Shown one piece after another: positions 34,200 through 45,320 of a DNA stretch of 64,000 nt. This stretch comes from Cystobasidiopsis lactophilus (taxonomy: Eukaryota; Basidiomycota; Agaricostilbomycetes; Agaricostilbales; Chionosphaeraceae), in the NCBI GenBank assembly GCA_001599975.1, contig BCIO01000003.1:434001-498000 (forward strand), written 5' to 3'. The notes beneath the pieces were generated by a model. It did not search any database, was not told where the DNA came from, and saw only the letters and a program-made list of their open reading frames with translations. Each line of letters begins with the position of its first letter. Positions within the stretch are counted from its first letter, which is position 1. The position numbers and the translations under genes were made by a program.

Positions 34200-35692
34200 A
34201 TGGCTGCTGCACCTCGAAACTCTCGCCTTAACGAGTCACTAGGAAGAATGCTGCAAGAGTCTCTACGCTGGCTCGGCGATAATAACGGCAGCATTGAGCT
34301 TGAGGCCAATTTTCATCGCTTCTTGCTTGCCCTGCCAAAGGAGAAAACCGACGGAGCGAGGAAAGCCTTCATAAACCTGGCCAAGGCAAGTCTATTGCGG
34401 TCACAGACCCGACGAGATTGTTCAGTCTACCGAGCGCAGGCTCTGCAAGACTACTTCAAGAATGAAGCCGGAAGGACAGAGGGTCGAGCTTTGATTCGCA
34501 CTGCCTCTACAAACGTGAGGCGGTTCTTTTCCTCGTCGGCATGCCTGGCCAGGTTTCCCCCGTAGAAGCGAACTGAAGAACTAGGCCTTGACCCAGTTGT
34601 TGACCCCGGTGCTCCACGTCATGTTCGATGGCACTGTACTTGGTATGGAGGCCGCAATCTTTAGCATTCATGTGAGAGCTTCAAGTTTTACACGCGGGAA
34701 GTCGTTTCCTGACGACGCTCGAGGGCGGCTTCACCAGTTATGCATCGTCGCCCAAATTGCCACTGGCGTCCATGATGTGCCTCAAACTGCCAGACACAAC
34801 GCTCTGAGCGTCATCATGTCGATCTTGCAGCGTCTGGCGCAAGGGGGCGCTCATCTAATCGCCCCAGCCGATCGCAACCTGCTTAAAAGCAATCCCGTGG
34901 CCTTCCTGGCCACAGCTTCCAAAACTCCGCTGGCAGCTATGCTGTACAAGTCATGCTGCTGGGTGTCCAACGAAGACCTGGAAGGCAGCTTTCTCGGATT
35001 TTCGCGGAAAGCTGAGAGTGAGCCCAAATTTCCCCACTTCAAGCTGGAAACATCGTAATATGTAGCTCATATACACGCTTTTTGTTCAGGCGTGGAAGCT
35101 ACCCTCAACGAGTTAGCCGCCGTAAGCGTTCTTCTGCCACTGCAAGCCTACTTTAGGGCTGAGCAGGTGAAACGAGCTTTAGGCCTTCGAGCACTACGTT
35201 TCGCGCGTCAAGTATGGGCACGGCGATGCCGGCCTGCCGCGCCTTGTGGAATCCTGTCGCCATGTGAGGCAAGAGAGCACTGCTCACCATCCATGCGTCT
35301 GATGCGATCCACTAGTTGCTGACCTTGGACTTCATGGCTTGGGCTGTCTGTGATGCCGCAGAAGCTGGAGTGTTTGTATTCCAGGTAGGTACATTGCGTT
35401 CAAGTTCTGGCAAAGAGCACGAAACTGTAAACGGCTCCTACACCAGCTCATTGTCGCTCTGCTCATCGCTTTGAATATCCACGTCGTGCCCTTCAACATG
35501 CGAACAGACGCAGTGATGCAGGTGTACAGGGTTTTGTTGAAGATGGAACCGAAGGATCCGGAGAAGAACAAGGTGCTTGGAATTTACGCCAACCAGTCCG
35601 AAGATACAACACATTATGACCTGATGGATGCGAAGAGCGAACTCGGCGACCACTTTCAGAAGCAACAGAACGCGTACTACCTAGGAGAATGA
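34200..35692 (+). CDS. Hypothetical multi-exon protein
   Basis: Unrecognised gene with at least four coding stretches: MAAAPRNSRLNESLGRMLQE from 34200; after a good intron (donor gtgagg, acceptor acccag) LLTPVLHVMFDGTVLGMEAA and ALSVIMSILQRLAQGGAHLI; then ATLNELAAVSVLLPLQAYF; and finally LNIHVVPFNMRTDAVMQVYR to HFQKQQNAYYLGE, stop 35690..35692. Mostly helical, no signal peptide or membrane helix. It lies between F-box-like paralogs A and B. The exon borders in the middle are uncertain, so the protein as a whole is only approximate. Confidence 0.42.
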
Positions 35693-36160
35693 ATGATTCG
35701 GGCAGATAAACTTGCCGTCGAGGAACTAGTGACCTCCTTGTAACACCTATGAAACGCCGTCTTATCCTCTACTACAAGTCCTTTTCATATTGTACGAACT
35801 CGAGCATTCAAGCAAAACGCCACCGCCCACAACCCGTAGTCGACTGTCGGGCGAGCGGCTCGCTTCAACCTATCAGCGTCAGGCCGTCGGCCACCTCTGA
35901 TCTCGACAGACCCTCAGTTTGCTTCTTTGCTTCTGCGAGATTCTTCCCGGACATCAAACCATCTCAAACCTCTCCCAGAGCCTTCCCGGGCCCAATTTTC
36001 GCCACCTGACGAGAAACTTTGCTGCCAAAAAAGCTGTCAGAGCGATTGCTGTTATTGGCGTGCAGCAGTGGTTCCTTTTTAGGTTCTTTGAAGTCTCATA
36101 CAAGGTATGCATTGCACGTGTTAGCCAGGAAAACGGCTAAAGGCTGCAGCAGAAGCGATC

Positions 36161-36922
36161 ATGCTGCTCACCGACCTGCCCCATGAAACCCTCGACAAGA
36201 TCGGCAAGTATTTGGCGGACGACGAGTGCCCTGTGACCATCGTTCTCGACTTTTTCGACGACGCGCTCCGCAGCGTACGTCCCTGGCCGGCCATCAATGT
36301 GGCGGCAGCTCGGGCTAGTCGGACACTTTACAACGCATTCATGCCTTCTTTGTGGTGTTTCGTCCGAATCGAATTCCATGAGAGATATCACCTTGCGGAA
36401 CGACGCCTAGAGGCCATGCCCCATGGCCGATCCGTTCCTCGCGGCACTGAAGCGCTGTTGTTGTCGATAAGTTGGCTCGCTCGACATATGCAGCATCTTC
36501 GCTGTCTTCAATTGAGCCTGTTCGGAACGAAGGCCCAGCACTACCCTGCATGCTTCTTCTCCTCAGCTCATGACATCCTCGCTTTTCCTGCTTTTGTCAC
36601 CAAAAGGACATCGTTGGACTTGAAGATCTGGCTGACTTACGACCTGGCCCGAAGCTTGCGTGATCTGGAGCTTGGTGACAATGGTTGGTTGGATCGGGTC
36701 AGCGAGCTGGAATTTGAACAGGGAGGAACGTGGTCCCAAGAGACCGTTTGCTTGGACCACTTCCCTCGGTTGCGCAAGGTCACGGTGTACAGAATGACTT
36801 GTGCGGTCGTGCTGAACAACCAAACGTACAAGACGTGGGACACAGAGCAGGTGGAATGGAGCGTCCAGGACAAGCAGCTGATCGAGATCTCTCGACGCCC
36901 ATTCGTGCGGTTCCATTGGTGA
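36161..36922 (+). CDS. F-box-like protein B (lineage-specific family)
   Basis: Intronless, ~253 residues, paralog of 32384..33106. Opens MLLTDLPHETLDKIGKYL (F-box-like first helix), then AAARASRTLYNAFMPSLWCF, LARHMQHLRCLQLSLFGTK, DILAFPAFVTKRTSLDLKIW, LDHFPRLRKVTVY and WSVQDKQLIEISRRPF. All of these blocks align in order with protein A, so the whole protein is conserved and not only the N-terminus. It has an extra C-terminal VRFHW. The substrate is unknown. Confidence 0.7.
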   Translation: MLLTDLPHETLDKIGKYLADDECPVTIVLDFFDDALRSVRPWPAINVAAARASRTLYNAFMPSLWCFVRIEFHERYHLAERRLEAMPHGRSVPRGTEALLLSISWLARHMQHLRCLQLSLFGTKAQHYPACFFSSAHDILAFPAFVTKRTSLDLKIWLTYDLARSLRDLELGDNGWLDRVSELEFEQGGTWSQETVCLDHFPRLRKVTVYRMTCAVVLNNQTYKTWDTEQVEWSVQDKQLIEISRRPFVRFHW

Positions 36923-37202
36923 CTTGAAAGCAGCGTCCAAGGCTGTGAGTCCGTTCCAGCCTTGTTTTCTACTTCGAGTTGCCAATATCCAATTCTCACA
37001 GGCGAACGTTGGGAAACGGCCACCCCTTTCTTGACTCACGCATTAACGGCTAGCCCATCGCACCTCCCCTTGCGATTTCTTTTCCCCCTTTTCGTCGACC
37101 TTTCGGTTTCTCTCGGTACTGTTGGCTTTAGAACTCGAGCAAGTGCGTTTAGGCCTTCGTACAAAACCCCTGGGCTAAAGCGATGCTCCTTAGACTCAAG
37201 TC

Positions 37203-37919
37203 ATGTTGCTCACCGATCTGCCCTTCGACGTCTTGCTCGACATCGGATCATTCTTGAGCTCTACGCCTTCGGTGAAAATGGTGCAAGACAAGATGAACCC
37301 CTCCTCGTGCACCCTTAGCTTGGCCGTCGGCTCGAACATGCCTGCTGCCCGAACATGTCGACTACTGTTCGAGGCATTTTCTCCATCTCTATGGCGGTGC
37401 ATCTGCCTGGAAACGTCACCCACGCTGAAGCTTGAAATGACTCGTGGCTTTGACGCGAGGCTGTTGGATCGCTTGTCTCGTCCTCTCCGGCATGTTCGAT
37501 ACATCAAACTCGGTCAATTCCTCCACGATCTTGGGCACAAGCTGGCTTCACTTGTCCTTTCGCATCCTTCGATCAGCAGTCGCCTGGATCAGATCGATCT
37601 CACGTGGAGTGCTCTCCATATGACGGAGACGCAGTGGTGGGAAGGCCTGGCAATCAAGGGACTGCGGTGGGATCGTATTACCCAGTTCGAGATATGCTGC
37701 CCCCGAGGTGACCTTCACCTTGCGTTGGATTCATTCCCGCGCCTCCGACAGCTCCTCCTCTATGATTCATCCGTCAGCTTCACCTATTCCCACCAATCTT
37801 ACAAAGTGGATAATTTGGGATGGGGAGGGGATCCCAAGCCTGTCTGGCTGGAGCTTCGTGGTGACCAGATCTTCAAGGACGGCGTGCTCTTCAAAGGCTC
37901 GCCGGTGCCAGAGGCATAA
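37203..37919 (+). CDS. F-box-like protein C (lineage-specific family, divergent)
   Basis: Intronless, 238 residues. N-terminus MLLTDLPFDVLLDIGSFL is the same F-box-like helix as in proteins A and B; AARTCRLLFEAFSPSLWRCI and LSRPLRHVRYIKLGQFL also align. The C-terminal half (LDSFPRLRQLLLYDSSVSF, LRGDQIFKDGVLFKG) is more divergent and lacks the SRRP ending. Its start is only ~280 bases after gene B, suggesting tandem duplication of B and C. Confidence 0.66.
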   Translation: MLLTDLPFDVLLDIGSFLSSTPSVKMVQDKMNPSSCTLSLAVGSNMPAARTCRLLFEAFSPSLWRCICLETSPTLKLEMTRGFDARLLDRLSRPLRHVRYIKLGQFLHDLGHKLASLVLSHPSISSRLDQIDLTWSALHMTETQWWEGLAIKGLRWDRITQFEICCPRGDLHLALDSFPRLRQLLLYDSSVSFTYSHQSYKVDNLGWGGDPKPVWLELRGDQIFKDGVLFKGSPVPEA

Positions 37920-38577
37920 GCTGTGAGAGCTTCTCTTTGGCCATTTCTCCCCTCATCTACTCACTTGGTTTGATCTGTTCTATCATCTGTTCTATCAAGC
38001 AATCGGAGAGTCGTTGGTGCTTCAAGGTGACAGAGGAGCGACAATGGTCTCGATGATTTCGGATGTGGGTACTTCTCCACGCGCGCATTAACCCCGTCCT
38101 TTTCTCATCCTATCACAGGCTAGACTCTGATGAAGCCATGTCCAGAGGACGAGTGTGATTTGTGACCTTGTGGTCAGAGAAGTCGGGTGGATCGGTCGGG
38201 TGGCAAATTAAATTTTCCTTGGAATCCAAGCAACCTCCAAGCTGGAATTCTTGAAGGGCATCCTGCTTATTCGCCTGAAAAGTAGGCGGGAAGTCGAGGT
38301 CGGCACCAAGATTTGTCGCCACCTCCCGCTTTGCCGCCTCAACTTCGCGGGATCCCTCTTGAGCTCCTTCCTTCGTCGACCTCTGGCGGTTTGGGCCGTC
38401 TCATTCCCTGTTTCAGGTCTAGCATCATCTTGCCCAAACTTTCTAGCGCAATTCCGCTCTTGATGCTCTGAATCTTGACGCATCTTCGGCGGCATTCTCC
38501 TCGAACCAAGCGGAGAGTCGCATGGTGCCAAAGGGCCACTGGCGGCGCGTTCCTTGCTCCCGTTCCACCATCAAAAA
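37920..38577. other. Intergenic region upstream of GH20 gene
   Basis: About 660 bases without coding signal. It carries a GGTGGCAAA element at 38199..38207 and a short direct repeat (ctgttctatcatctgttctatca, 37975..37998). Confidence 0.45.
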
Positions 38578-40641
38578 ATGAAGACTCAGGTCCTCTGCCT
38601 CTCCTTTCTCACCCTGCCCCTCGTTTCCGCCGTCTGGCCCAAGCCTTCCTCCTTCAAGACCGGGGACGACTTTGTCCGCCTCGCGTCTGACTTTGAGATC
38701 ACGACTGCCGGCTTCTCGCTCTCCAAAGTTCCCAACTTGCATGTCGCCATTCAGGCGACCTTGTCTCGCGTGAGAATTGAGAATTCCCTCCCGAAACGCT
38801 GTCCTCGCGCGCTGAGTTGCCTCGCACCCAGGTCGCCCATGACAACCTCGAGTACCTTGCGGTCGGCCGTGGCCTCAACTTTACTGCAGCCGTGAAGAGA
38901 GCGCACGAGCTGAAGACGCTCAAGCTGTCGCGTGGCTCCGGCTGTTCTGGCACGGTCTTCAACGATGTCGCGGTCGAAATCACCTTGCCTCTGGAGAAGA
39001 GAGTGGAGACTTACGAACTCACCGTCACCGCTCAAGGGGTCGCCACGCTGTCTGGCTGCAATGCGCTGGCTTTGCTGCGAGGCTTGCAGACCTTCGAGCA
39101 ACTCGTCTACACGCTTCCTTCCTCCTCCAACATCGCCAAGCCCTCTAAAGTCAAGTATATCAAGGGCGCTCCTATTCACATCAAAGACACGCCCGCTTTT
39201 CCATGGCGCGGTATCATGCTCGATACAGCGCGCAATTACTATCCACCGGCGGTGTTGAAGAAAGTCCTGACGACCATGTCATACGCAAAGCTCTCGCAGT
39301 TCCACTGGCACGTCACGGGTGCGCATCGCCTTCCCATGATTATTGAGGGTGGTGCTTAAAGCATTGCGCCGCAGATTCGCAAAGCTGGCCCCTCGCCCTG
39401 CAGTCGTCGCCGCAGATTAGCCGGCTGNGTGCCTACGACCCNNCCNCGATCTACACTCCCAGCACGGTCAAGCAGCTCATCGCTTACGCCAACTCCATCG
39501 GCATCGACGTCGTCATCGAAGTGGACACGCCCGCGCACACCGCCAGCTTAGCGCCAGCTTTCCCCGACCTCATCTCCTGCTACCAAGAGGACTGGTTGAC
39601 GTATGCCGCTGAACCTCGTGCGCCTCGTCCTTTCGTCCAAATGTCGTCCCAAACTGATTCAGCCACCACAGCTGCCGGCCAGCTCAACATTGCCTCCTCC
39701 AAGGCCATCAAGCTCATCCAAGGCATTTTCAAAGAGGTCATCTCTCGAACCACCAGCCCTTACTTCTCACCCGGGGGCGATGAATTGAACAGCGCGTGCT
39801 TCAACCAATCCAACCCTGGCCAAGACTTCTCTGCGGAGTTGAAGAACTTCGTCGACAAGACCCATCAAGTCATTCGTGCGTACTCTCCCCACTCGAATTG
39901 AAGTGGACGTCCAAGCTGAACTCGAGAGCAGTCAACGCTAAGAAGACTCGATTAGTTTGGGAAGACCTTGCTCTCTCGCACCCAACGGATCTTGCCACCT
40001 CCAACACCATCCTCGCCGTATGGACCTCGAGCGACAGAGTGGCCGATGCTGTTGCAAAGGGCTATCGCGTGGTGCACGCAGCCTCGGACTTCTTCTACCT
40101 TGATTGCGGCCAAGGGGTGAGTTGATGCTCTCTTACTTATCGGCGCTCCACTTGTTCCTCATACCTTACACTCTTAAAAGGGTTGGGTGTCATCCAGCAC
40201 CGGCAACTCGTGGTGTGATCCTTTCAAGGTGAGCCTGGGAGTTCTGCGGGTGGGGACGAGCGCTCATCGTCGGTGGCAGAGCTGGAACAAGATCTACAGC
40301 TTCGAGCCACTGGCGAACCTGACCGCCAAGGAAGCGAAGCTCATCCAAGGTGGTCAAGCGCTGCTGTGGAGCGAGCAAAGTGGGCCGCAAAATGTCGAGC
40401 AGCAATTGTGGCCTAGATCAGCTGCGGCCGCTGAGGTGTTTTGGTAGGTCTGCTCCCTTCGCATTCTCGTGCTCTGCTAAACAAATTTTAAAAAAGGACG
40501 CCACAAAAGGACCGCGGTGACTTGATCGACGCCAATACTCGAATGCACGACTTCCGCTATCGCCTCGTCGCTCGAGGGGTCGAGGCCATCCCCATCCAGC
40601 CAGAATGGTGTGCCCTTCGCCCGGGTGCCTGCAACTTGTAA
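38578..40641 (+). CDS. Secreted beta-N-acetylhexosaminidase, GH20
   Basis: Extracellular enzyme that releases terminal GlcNAc/GalNAc, chiefly from chitin oligomers, acting with chitinases. Signal peptide MKTQVLCLSFLTLPLVSAVW; GH20 N-domain; catalytic barrel with PAFPWRGIMLDTARNYYPP, SQFHWHVTDSQSWPL, IDVVIEVDTPAHTA and SPGGDELNSACF, whose Asp-Glu pair is the catalytic dyad. The end reads HDFRYRLVARGVEAIPIQPE followed by WC. Introns at 39319..39374 and 39618..39671 restore HWHVTDSQ and AEPPAGQLN, so the apparent stops there are intronic. Four ambiguous bases (39428, 39442, 39443, 39446) fall in the third-quarter coding part. Convergent with hexokinase. Confidence 0.92.
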
Positions 40642-40868
40642 TCCTTCCTATACTTTCTCATGTACATTGGAACCCCATGTACATTAGAACCCCTTTCGAC
40701 TCAATCAAAGCGAAACGCCTGCAAGGTGGCGATTTTGGCCCCTTCCTCGAAAGTTTCCTTCATTGTTTTGCAAGCTTTTGGGCGATCCATATATACACGT
40801 CTTTTTTGTAGAAAATCAAAATGTTGGGAAGAATGAAAGGTGTGTGGTATATGGAAGGGGACAGCCTT

Positions 40869-43665
40869 CTAGATGTGGGTGGCGACGCCGGCCTTCTTGC
40901 GGTTCTCCGTCAGGGCGGCAACTGAAGGACGACTCAGTTCGGGACATCAACAATGAAAGAAAAAGTGGTGCATACTCAATGCAGCACCGACACCTGTACG
41001 GTTTGCCGACCCAATTAGCTAGGTCATGTTAGCTAGAGTGGTGGATCAAACGCACCACTTCCATCCTCGGCAATGTGCAGCTGGATCTTGTTGCCCTTCT
41101 CGCCAAAGATGTCGGACAGAGCCCTGTAGCAACAAAAACCCACTGTCAGCCAAAGGTGGCAAATGGGCAAAGGATCGGCCCCCTTACTCTGACAGGCGTT
41201 TTGCGAAGCCGGGGTATTTTCTGTTCGTGGCCTATGAGCTGACATGCAAGAAAAAAAGAGAAAGGGGGGCAAACGAGTAAAGAGAACCATCGCTGTGAGG
41301 ACGACCCAGAAAAGACAGTCAGCGCTGACTTGCGATGACGGGTCCCATTTCTGCCAACTCACGTAGCGACTCCACAGCCCTGAACGATTGTGGAGCTATT
41401 GTTAGAGACAAATCTCTTTGGTTGAGCACACCAAAACGCACCTCTTCGACGTAGCCCATCTTGGAAGCGATGGCGGCGATGCCGCAGGCGGACAAGCGGG
41501 CGGCCCGGGTGCCGATGAGCTGCGCGAGGCGCTTGAAGAACTGGCGCTCGGCAATGGTGGTGTCCAAGCCGAAGAAGTGGGTGAAGAGGCCGGTGACACT
41601 GTGACCGTGCCAACTTTTAGTGTCGATCTTGATTAAGATGGAGGAGAGCAAGCACTCACGTTAGGAGCTCGTCGGTGATGTCGCTTTCGATGAGCGAGAG
41701 GAAGGCGGTGTCGAACGAGTAGGCCTTTTCCAGCTTGTAGGTGTTCTGCAAAGTTTCACAAATCCATCATCAGAGCAGTTTGACAGCTTCTGATGAGGGA
41801 GGTGAACACTTGCCTGGCCCACGAAGAGGACGCCCTCATCCATCATCTCAGAAAGCACCTGCCTGAAAATCTCGCCCAAGTAATGACCAGCAATCATCTG
41901 TGGCGGTGGAGTTCCTGAACGATAAGAAGCCAATCTTAAAAAGGTGGAGCGACGACGCACCTTCTCGAAAGCCTGCTGCCCGGGCTTGTTGGACTCCTTG
42001 TCGATCTTGAGGTCGTACGAGGTGCGGGGCAGGGACTGGCCGCCGTGCTCCTCCTCGTTGTTCGGGCCCGGGCTGTCAAACGCGCCCTGTTGCCAATGAC
42101 TCTCTCCTAGTCAGCAAAAAGAATTGCTGCAAGAAGGAGGTGTGGAAACGCAACCCATTCGCAGTTGATGGCCATGTCCAAGTCATCGGGCAGGCCGAGG
42201 TGCTTGATCTTCGGGATGTTGCCGCACTTCTCCATATAGGCCGCGTTGCATCCTGTGCGGTGCAAGCCACCACGAAATCAGCTCGGTCCTGATAGAGTAG
42301 GCGGCAAGGACGCAACCGGTGCCAAAGATGATGCCCATGCGAGTCTTGGGGTCGACGTAGTGGGAGGCGATCAGGGTGCCGGTGGTGTCATTGATCAAAG
42401 CGGTCAGCTTGATCGGCACTTTCTGTGTCGCGCACCCCATTTCGATTCAGCCCATGAATGTTTGGCAATAGGGTAAAGGGTCCCTCACGAATTTCTCGAG
42501 CGACTGGCGCAGCATCTCGGCCACGTCGTGGTCCTCGACGTTTGGGGCGCCCCAGCCTTTGGTCCATCGGAGGAGGACGCCGTGGTCTATCCTTTCTTGT
42601 CTGTGCATCATTAACGGCAACTTAGTCCTGATTAAGAGGACTAGAGTGGGGAGGAACGCACATGCAGGGGTAGGAGAAGGTGAAGCCGAGCGGCAAGGGG
42701 TTGTCCATGGTTGGGGCCTTGTCGCCGTAGTGGTCGTGGACAAAGGAAGCCAAGCACTCGGCGCAGAAGTCGACTGTGCAATCGTCACCACTTGGAATCA
42801 GATGCTGACATCTGACAAGTGGAAGACACAACGCACACAGGTCCGAGCCTTCAGCTTGCTTTTGCTCCTCTGTGATCTTGTACTTGGTCTGGATGATCTC
42901 GAACTTGCCGTCGCCCTCGAGGCCGACGTGGCAGACTCGCAAGTTGGTGCCGCCTGTGCTCGCCACCGCCGAGAAATCAACAAATTGCAGAATTCAAAGG
43001 GCCAGGGACATGGACGCACCCAGATCCACAGCGAGGTAGTCGCCCTTCTCCTGTCCTGTTGGCCAGCCCATGACGAAGGTAGGGATCATAGGCTGTGATT
43101 CGAGCCTGAGTCTTCGGAGATGTTCCGACGACTTAAGGCAGGGACCAAACTCACCACCATCTGCCCCTCGTTGGCGAGTCCACGTTCGAGCGTGTCTTCA
43201 AAAGCGTTGACCTGTGCGTCGTGAACAGTCGTCGATGTCAGCGGGAGGGGGAAGCGGACATGGAGGAGGAAGACGGACAATCATGCGCATGCGCTGGGGC
43301 GTGATGGTGAATTCCTTGTCGAGCTTCTTGAGGTAAGAGGCCATGTCCTTCTTAGTCGCGTGCGGCGGCGCTTCGTTGTCCTGCGTCCTGCGTTCGTCTC
43401 CCTCCCCTGTCAGATGTCTCCTTGCTACATAATGAATGTAACCAACTCACCGCTTGTGCCAAGTGCCAGAGAAGGAGCCAGCATCGTCCCCAGCTCGAGA
43501 TGCTCGTCTGTAGCTCGTCGACCCACGTCGGTCTTTGTCCACTCAACATCATCAGCCATCATCAACACCAGCAAATGACCCAAAGAAGAACGCACAAGTC
43601 GCGCCGCCCTCAGTCTTGGACGGAGCCGCGTCCTCGCCAGGTTTAGTCATTCGTAGGCCCGACAT
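40869..43665 (-). CDS. HXK: Hexokinase
   Basis: Phosphorylates glucose/fructose with ATP; first step of glycolysis, and in fungi often a glucose sensor. Start MSGLRMTKPGEDAAPSKTEG at 43665, then TKKDMASYLKKLDKEFTITP, AVDLGGTNLRVCHVGL (phosphate-1 loop), LGFTFSYPC, ALINDTTGTLIASHYVDPKT (catalytic Asp) followed by MGIIFGTGCNAAYMEK, GAFDSPGPNNEEEHGG, EMMDEGVLFVGQ, and SACGIAAIASKMGY. The end reads IQLHIAEDGSG and, in the last exon, ALTENRKKAGVATHI. About 11 exons. Exon 1 and the segment before TKKDM are less certain. A GGTGGCAAA sequence at 41155 lies in an intron. Confidence 0.92.
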
Positions 43666-43973
43666 CTTTGACCAAAAAGCTCAGAGGAAAGGTCGTTCGC
43701 TTCGACAAGTCGCCGACCAAGCGTCATCGCGCTCGAGTCTTGGCCGAGGCGAACAGGAATTTTGGTGCGACTCGCCACCTGTGCTTTCCAAACTTGTTCA
43801 AGGGTTCTATTATACATGCAAAAGTGTTCTATTCAGGTGGCAGACCGAGAGAACGGAAAGTGTGCGAGCAAAGCGTCCGTGTGCCCTATCGCCACTCTCC
43901 CGGTCTGTAGGGCTCCTGAGGTTCTAAGACACAGACAAGCGTCAAAAGTAAGAACACACCATGAAACGAAAGT

Positions 43974-45126
43974 TCAATGGCTGGCCAGGTAGACCTTCTC
44001 CGTGTCCAGCAGCGCCCTCTGCCACGGCTGATCCAACACCGTCAACCCCGTCGGCGCCTGTCTGACCCTGATCACCGGCTTGTCCAGCTGCACCAACCCT
44101 CGAGCGATCTTTTGCCCCTCCACGTCCTTCGACAACTTGCAAAGTCAGCGATGGACTCGAACCGATGGACGACGGACGAACCTCGAACAGAGCTTCACCA
44201 GTCATCTCTATCGCCGCGTTGATCTCTATCACTTTGACCTCCCACCTCTCTTCGTTCTCGTGCAAGTGGTTGATCCAGACATCAAGGACGAAAGAAGGAT
44301 AAGCGCCACTGAGCAAAGGCAAGACTTCCTCCTCCAAATACCTCTCCAAGCACCCCGCCACTCGCTCTTGCACCTCTACCAAGCGGGGGGAGAAGTAAGT
44401 GTAGGTGTACTGGGAAATAGCCCTCAGTCTCCCATCGGCGTAGAACAGGCGGAATTCAGAATCAGGAGCCGAAACGCCAGCCCAGGCTCGGAAGATAAAG
44501 TTGAACGGCTCCCCCGGGTGGTGGGCGAGGAAGAGGTTGAGGTCCTCGTGGATGCGCTCGGAGAGGCAGAAAGTGCGGATCAGGGCGAGCGAGTCCGTGA
44601 AGCGCAACGCCTGAGTTCCGGCGCTGTGCAAGAGCCCGATCCTTTCGTTGTCCGTCTTGGGCGCCGAGCCTTGTTCTTGCAATAGGGAGAGAAGGGCGGA
44701 TTGGAAGGCGCCAGTTTTGAGGATGGCATCTTTGGCCGACCGGGCCGAGCTCTTGACGAAGCACCCGTCGCCCATCCGATGCAACTGGACCTGCAAAGGC
44801 CCTTGGAGCTGGATGCGCAGCTCCGTTTCTGCATCACACAAAGGCATCTCAAGATCACCCAGGCGTTCTGGAGGCAGGGAAACGGCGGCTTCGAAAGCTT
44901 GGAGGAAGAGCCGGGCGGCGCCCTCGGAAATGGGCAGGAAGGTCGTTGGGAAGGTCAAGGGCTGCAGGAGGGGGTACCAGTGCTCGATGGACGCCTGTAA
45001 GAAGCGAGACTCGGTCTCTGAAGAGAAGCCTTCGATGGCGTGCAGCATCGGCTGGGAGCGGTCCGACGTCGAGGTGGGCTTTAAGGCTTTGCCACTGCCT
45101 CGCGCAATGTCGGATAGGAAGGACAT
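43974..45126 (-). CDS. CDC123: CDC123/D123-family protein (eIF2 assembly factor family)
   Basis: D123 proteins are ATP-grasp-like chaperones that assemble the eIF2 complex by binding eIF2-gamma, hence their effect on cell-cycle entry. Seen: WYPLLQPLTFPTTFLPIS near residue 50, GDGCFVKSSARSAKDA (family Lys/Arg-Ser-Lys-Asp motif), PFNFIFRAWAGVSAPDSEFR, LFYADGRLRAISQYTYTYF, and VLDVWINHLHENEERWEVKV followed by IEINA. A 46-base intron at 44136..44181 joins TGEALFE to LSKDVEGQKIARGL; the protein ends DTEKVYLASH. It is more divergent than the usual CDC123, so it could be a second family member. Its 5' end and promoter exist as two further fragments at 47.4 and 49.0 kb. Confidence 0.82.
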
Positions 45127-45192
45127 GGTTGCGCGTTAGGAAGACAGTGGAGAGCAGAACGAGGTCAAGAGCCAAGCAAAGCTTGAGGGTGC

Positions 45193-45204
45193 CACGTCGA
45201 CGTG
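45193..45204. promoter_or_regulatory. CACGTCGACGTG palindrome upstream of CDC123
   Basis: Perfect 12-base palindrome, 67 bases from the start codon; repeated intact at 49380..49391 and with one mismatch at 47593..47604. Possible bZIP/bHLH site (inference). Confidence 0.4.
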
Positions 45205-45235
45205 CGAAGCTAAAGATACAAGGCGCGATGAATTG

Positions 45236-45244
45236 GGTGGCAAA
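45236..45244 (+). promoter_or_regulatory. GGTGGCAAA (PACE-like) element upstream of CDC123
   Basis: Exact match to the proteasome-associated control element bound by Rpn4 in ascomycete yeasts, ~110 bases from the start codon. The sites at 47625..47633 and 49429..49437 show it is kept in both partial copies. Confidence 0.4.
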
Positions 45245-45320
45245 TCGAAGATTTTGTGCAGGTAGCGGCTGTCATACTACAAGTACAAGAGAGAATGCCC
45301 ATCAGTCTGATGGTCAGCAC

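Noticed and set aside
33845-34231. ATG-started Cys/Arg-rich open frame
   Set aside because: No family signal and low-complexity basic composition; overlaps the start of a better-supported gene.
39319-39460. Apparent stop and frame break in the GH20 gene near ambiguous bases
   Set aside because: A 56-base GT-AG intron restores HWHVTDSQSWPL in phase, so the gene is not broken; the four N bases are only ambiguities.
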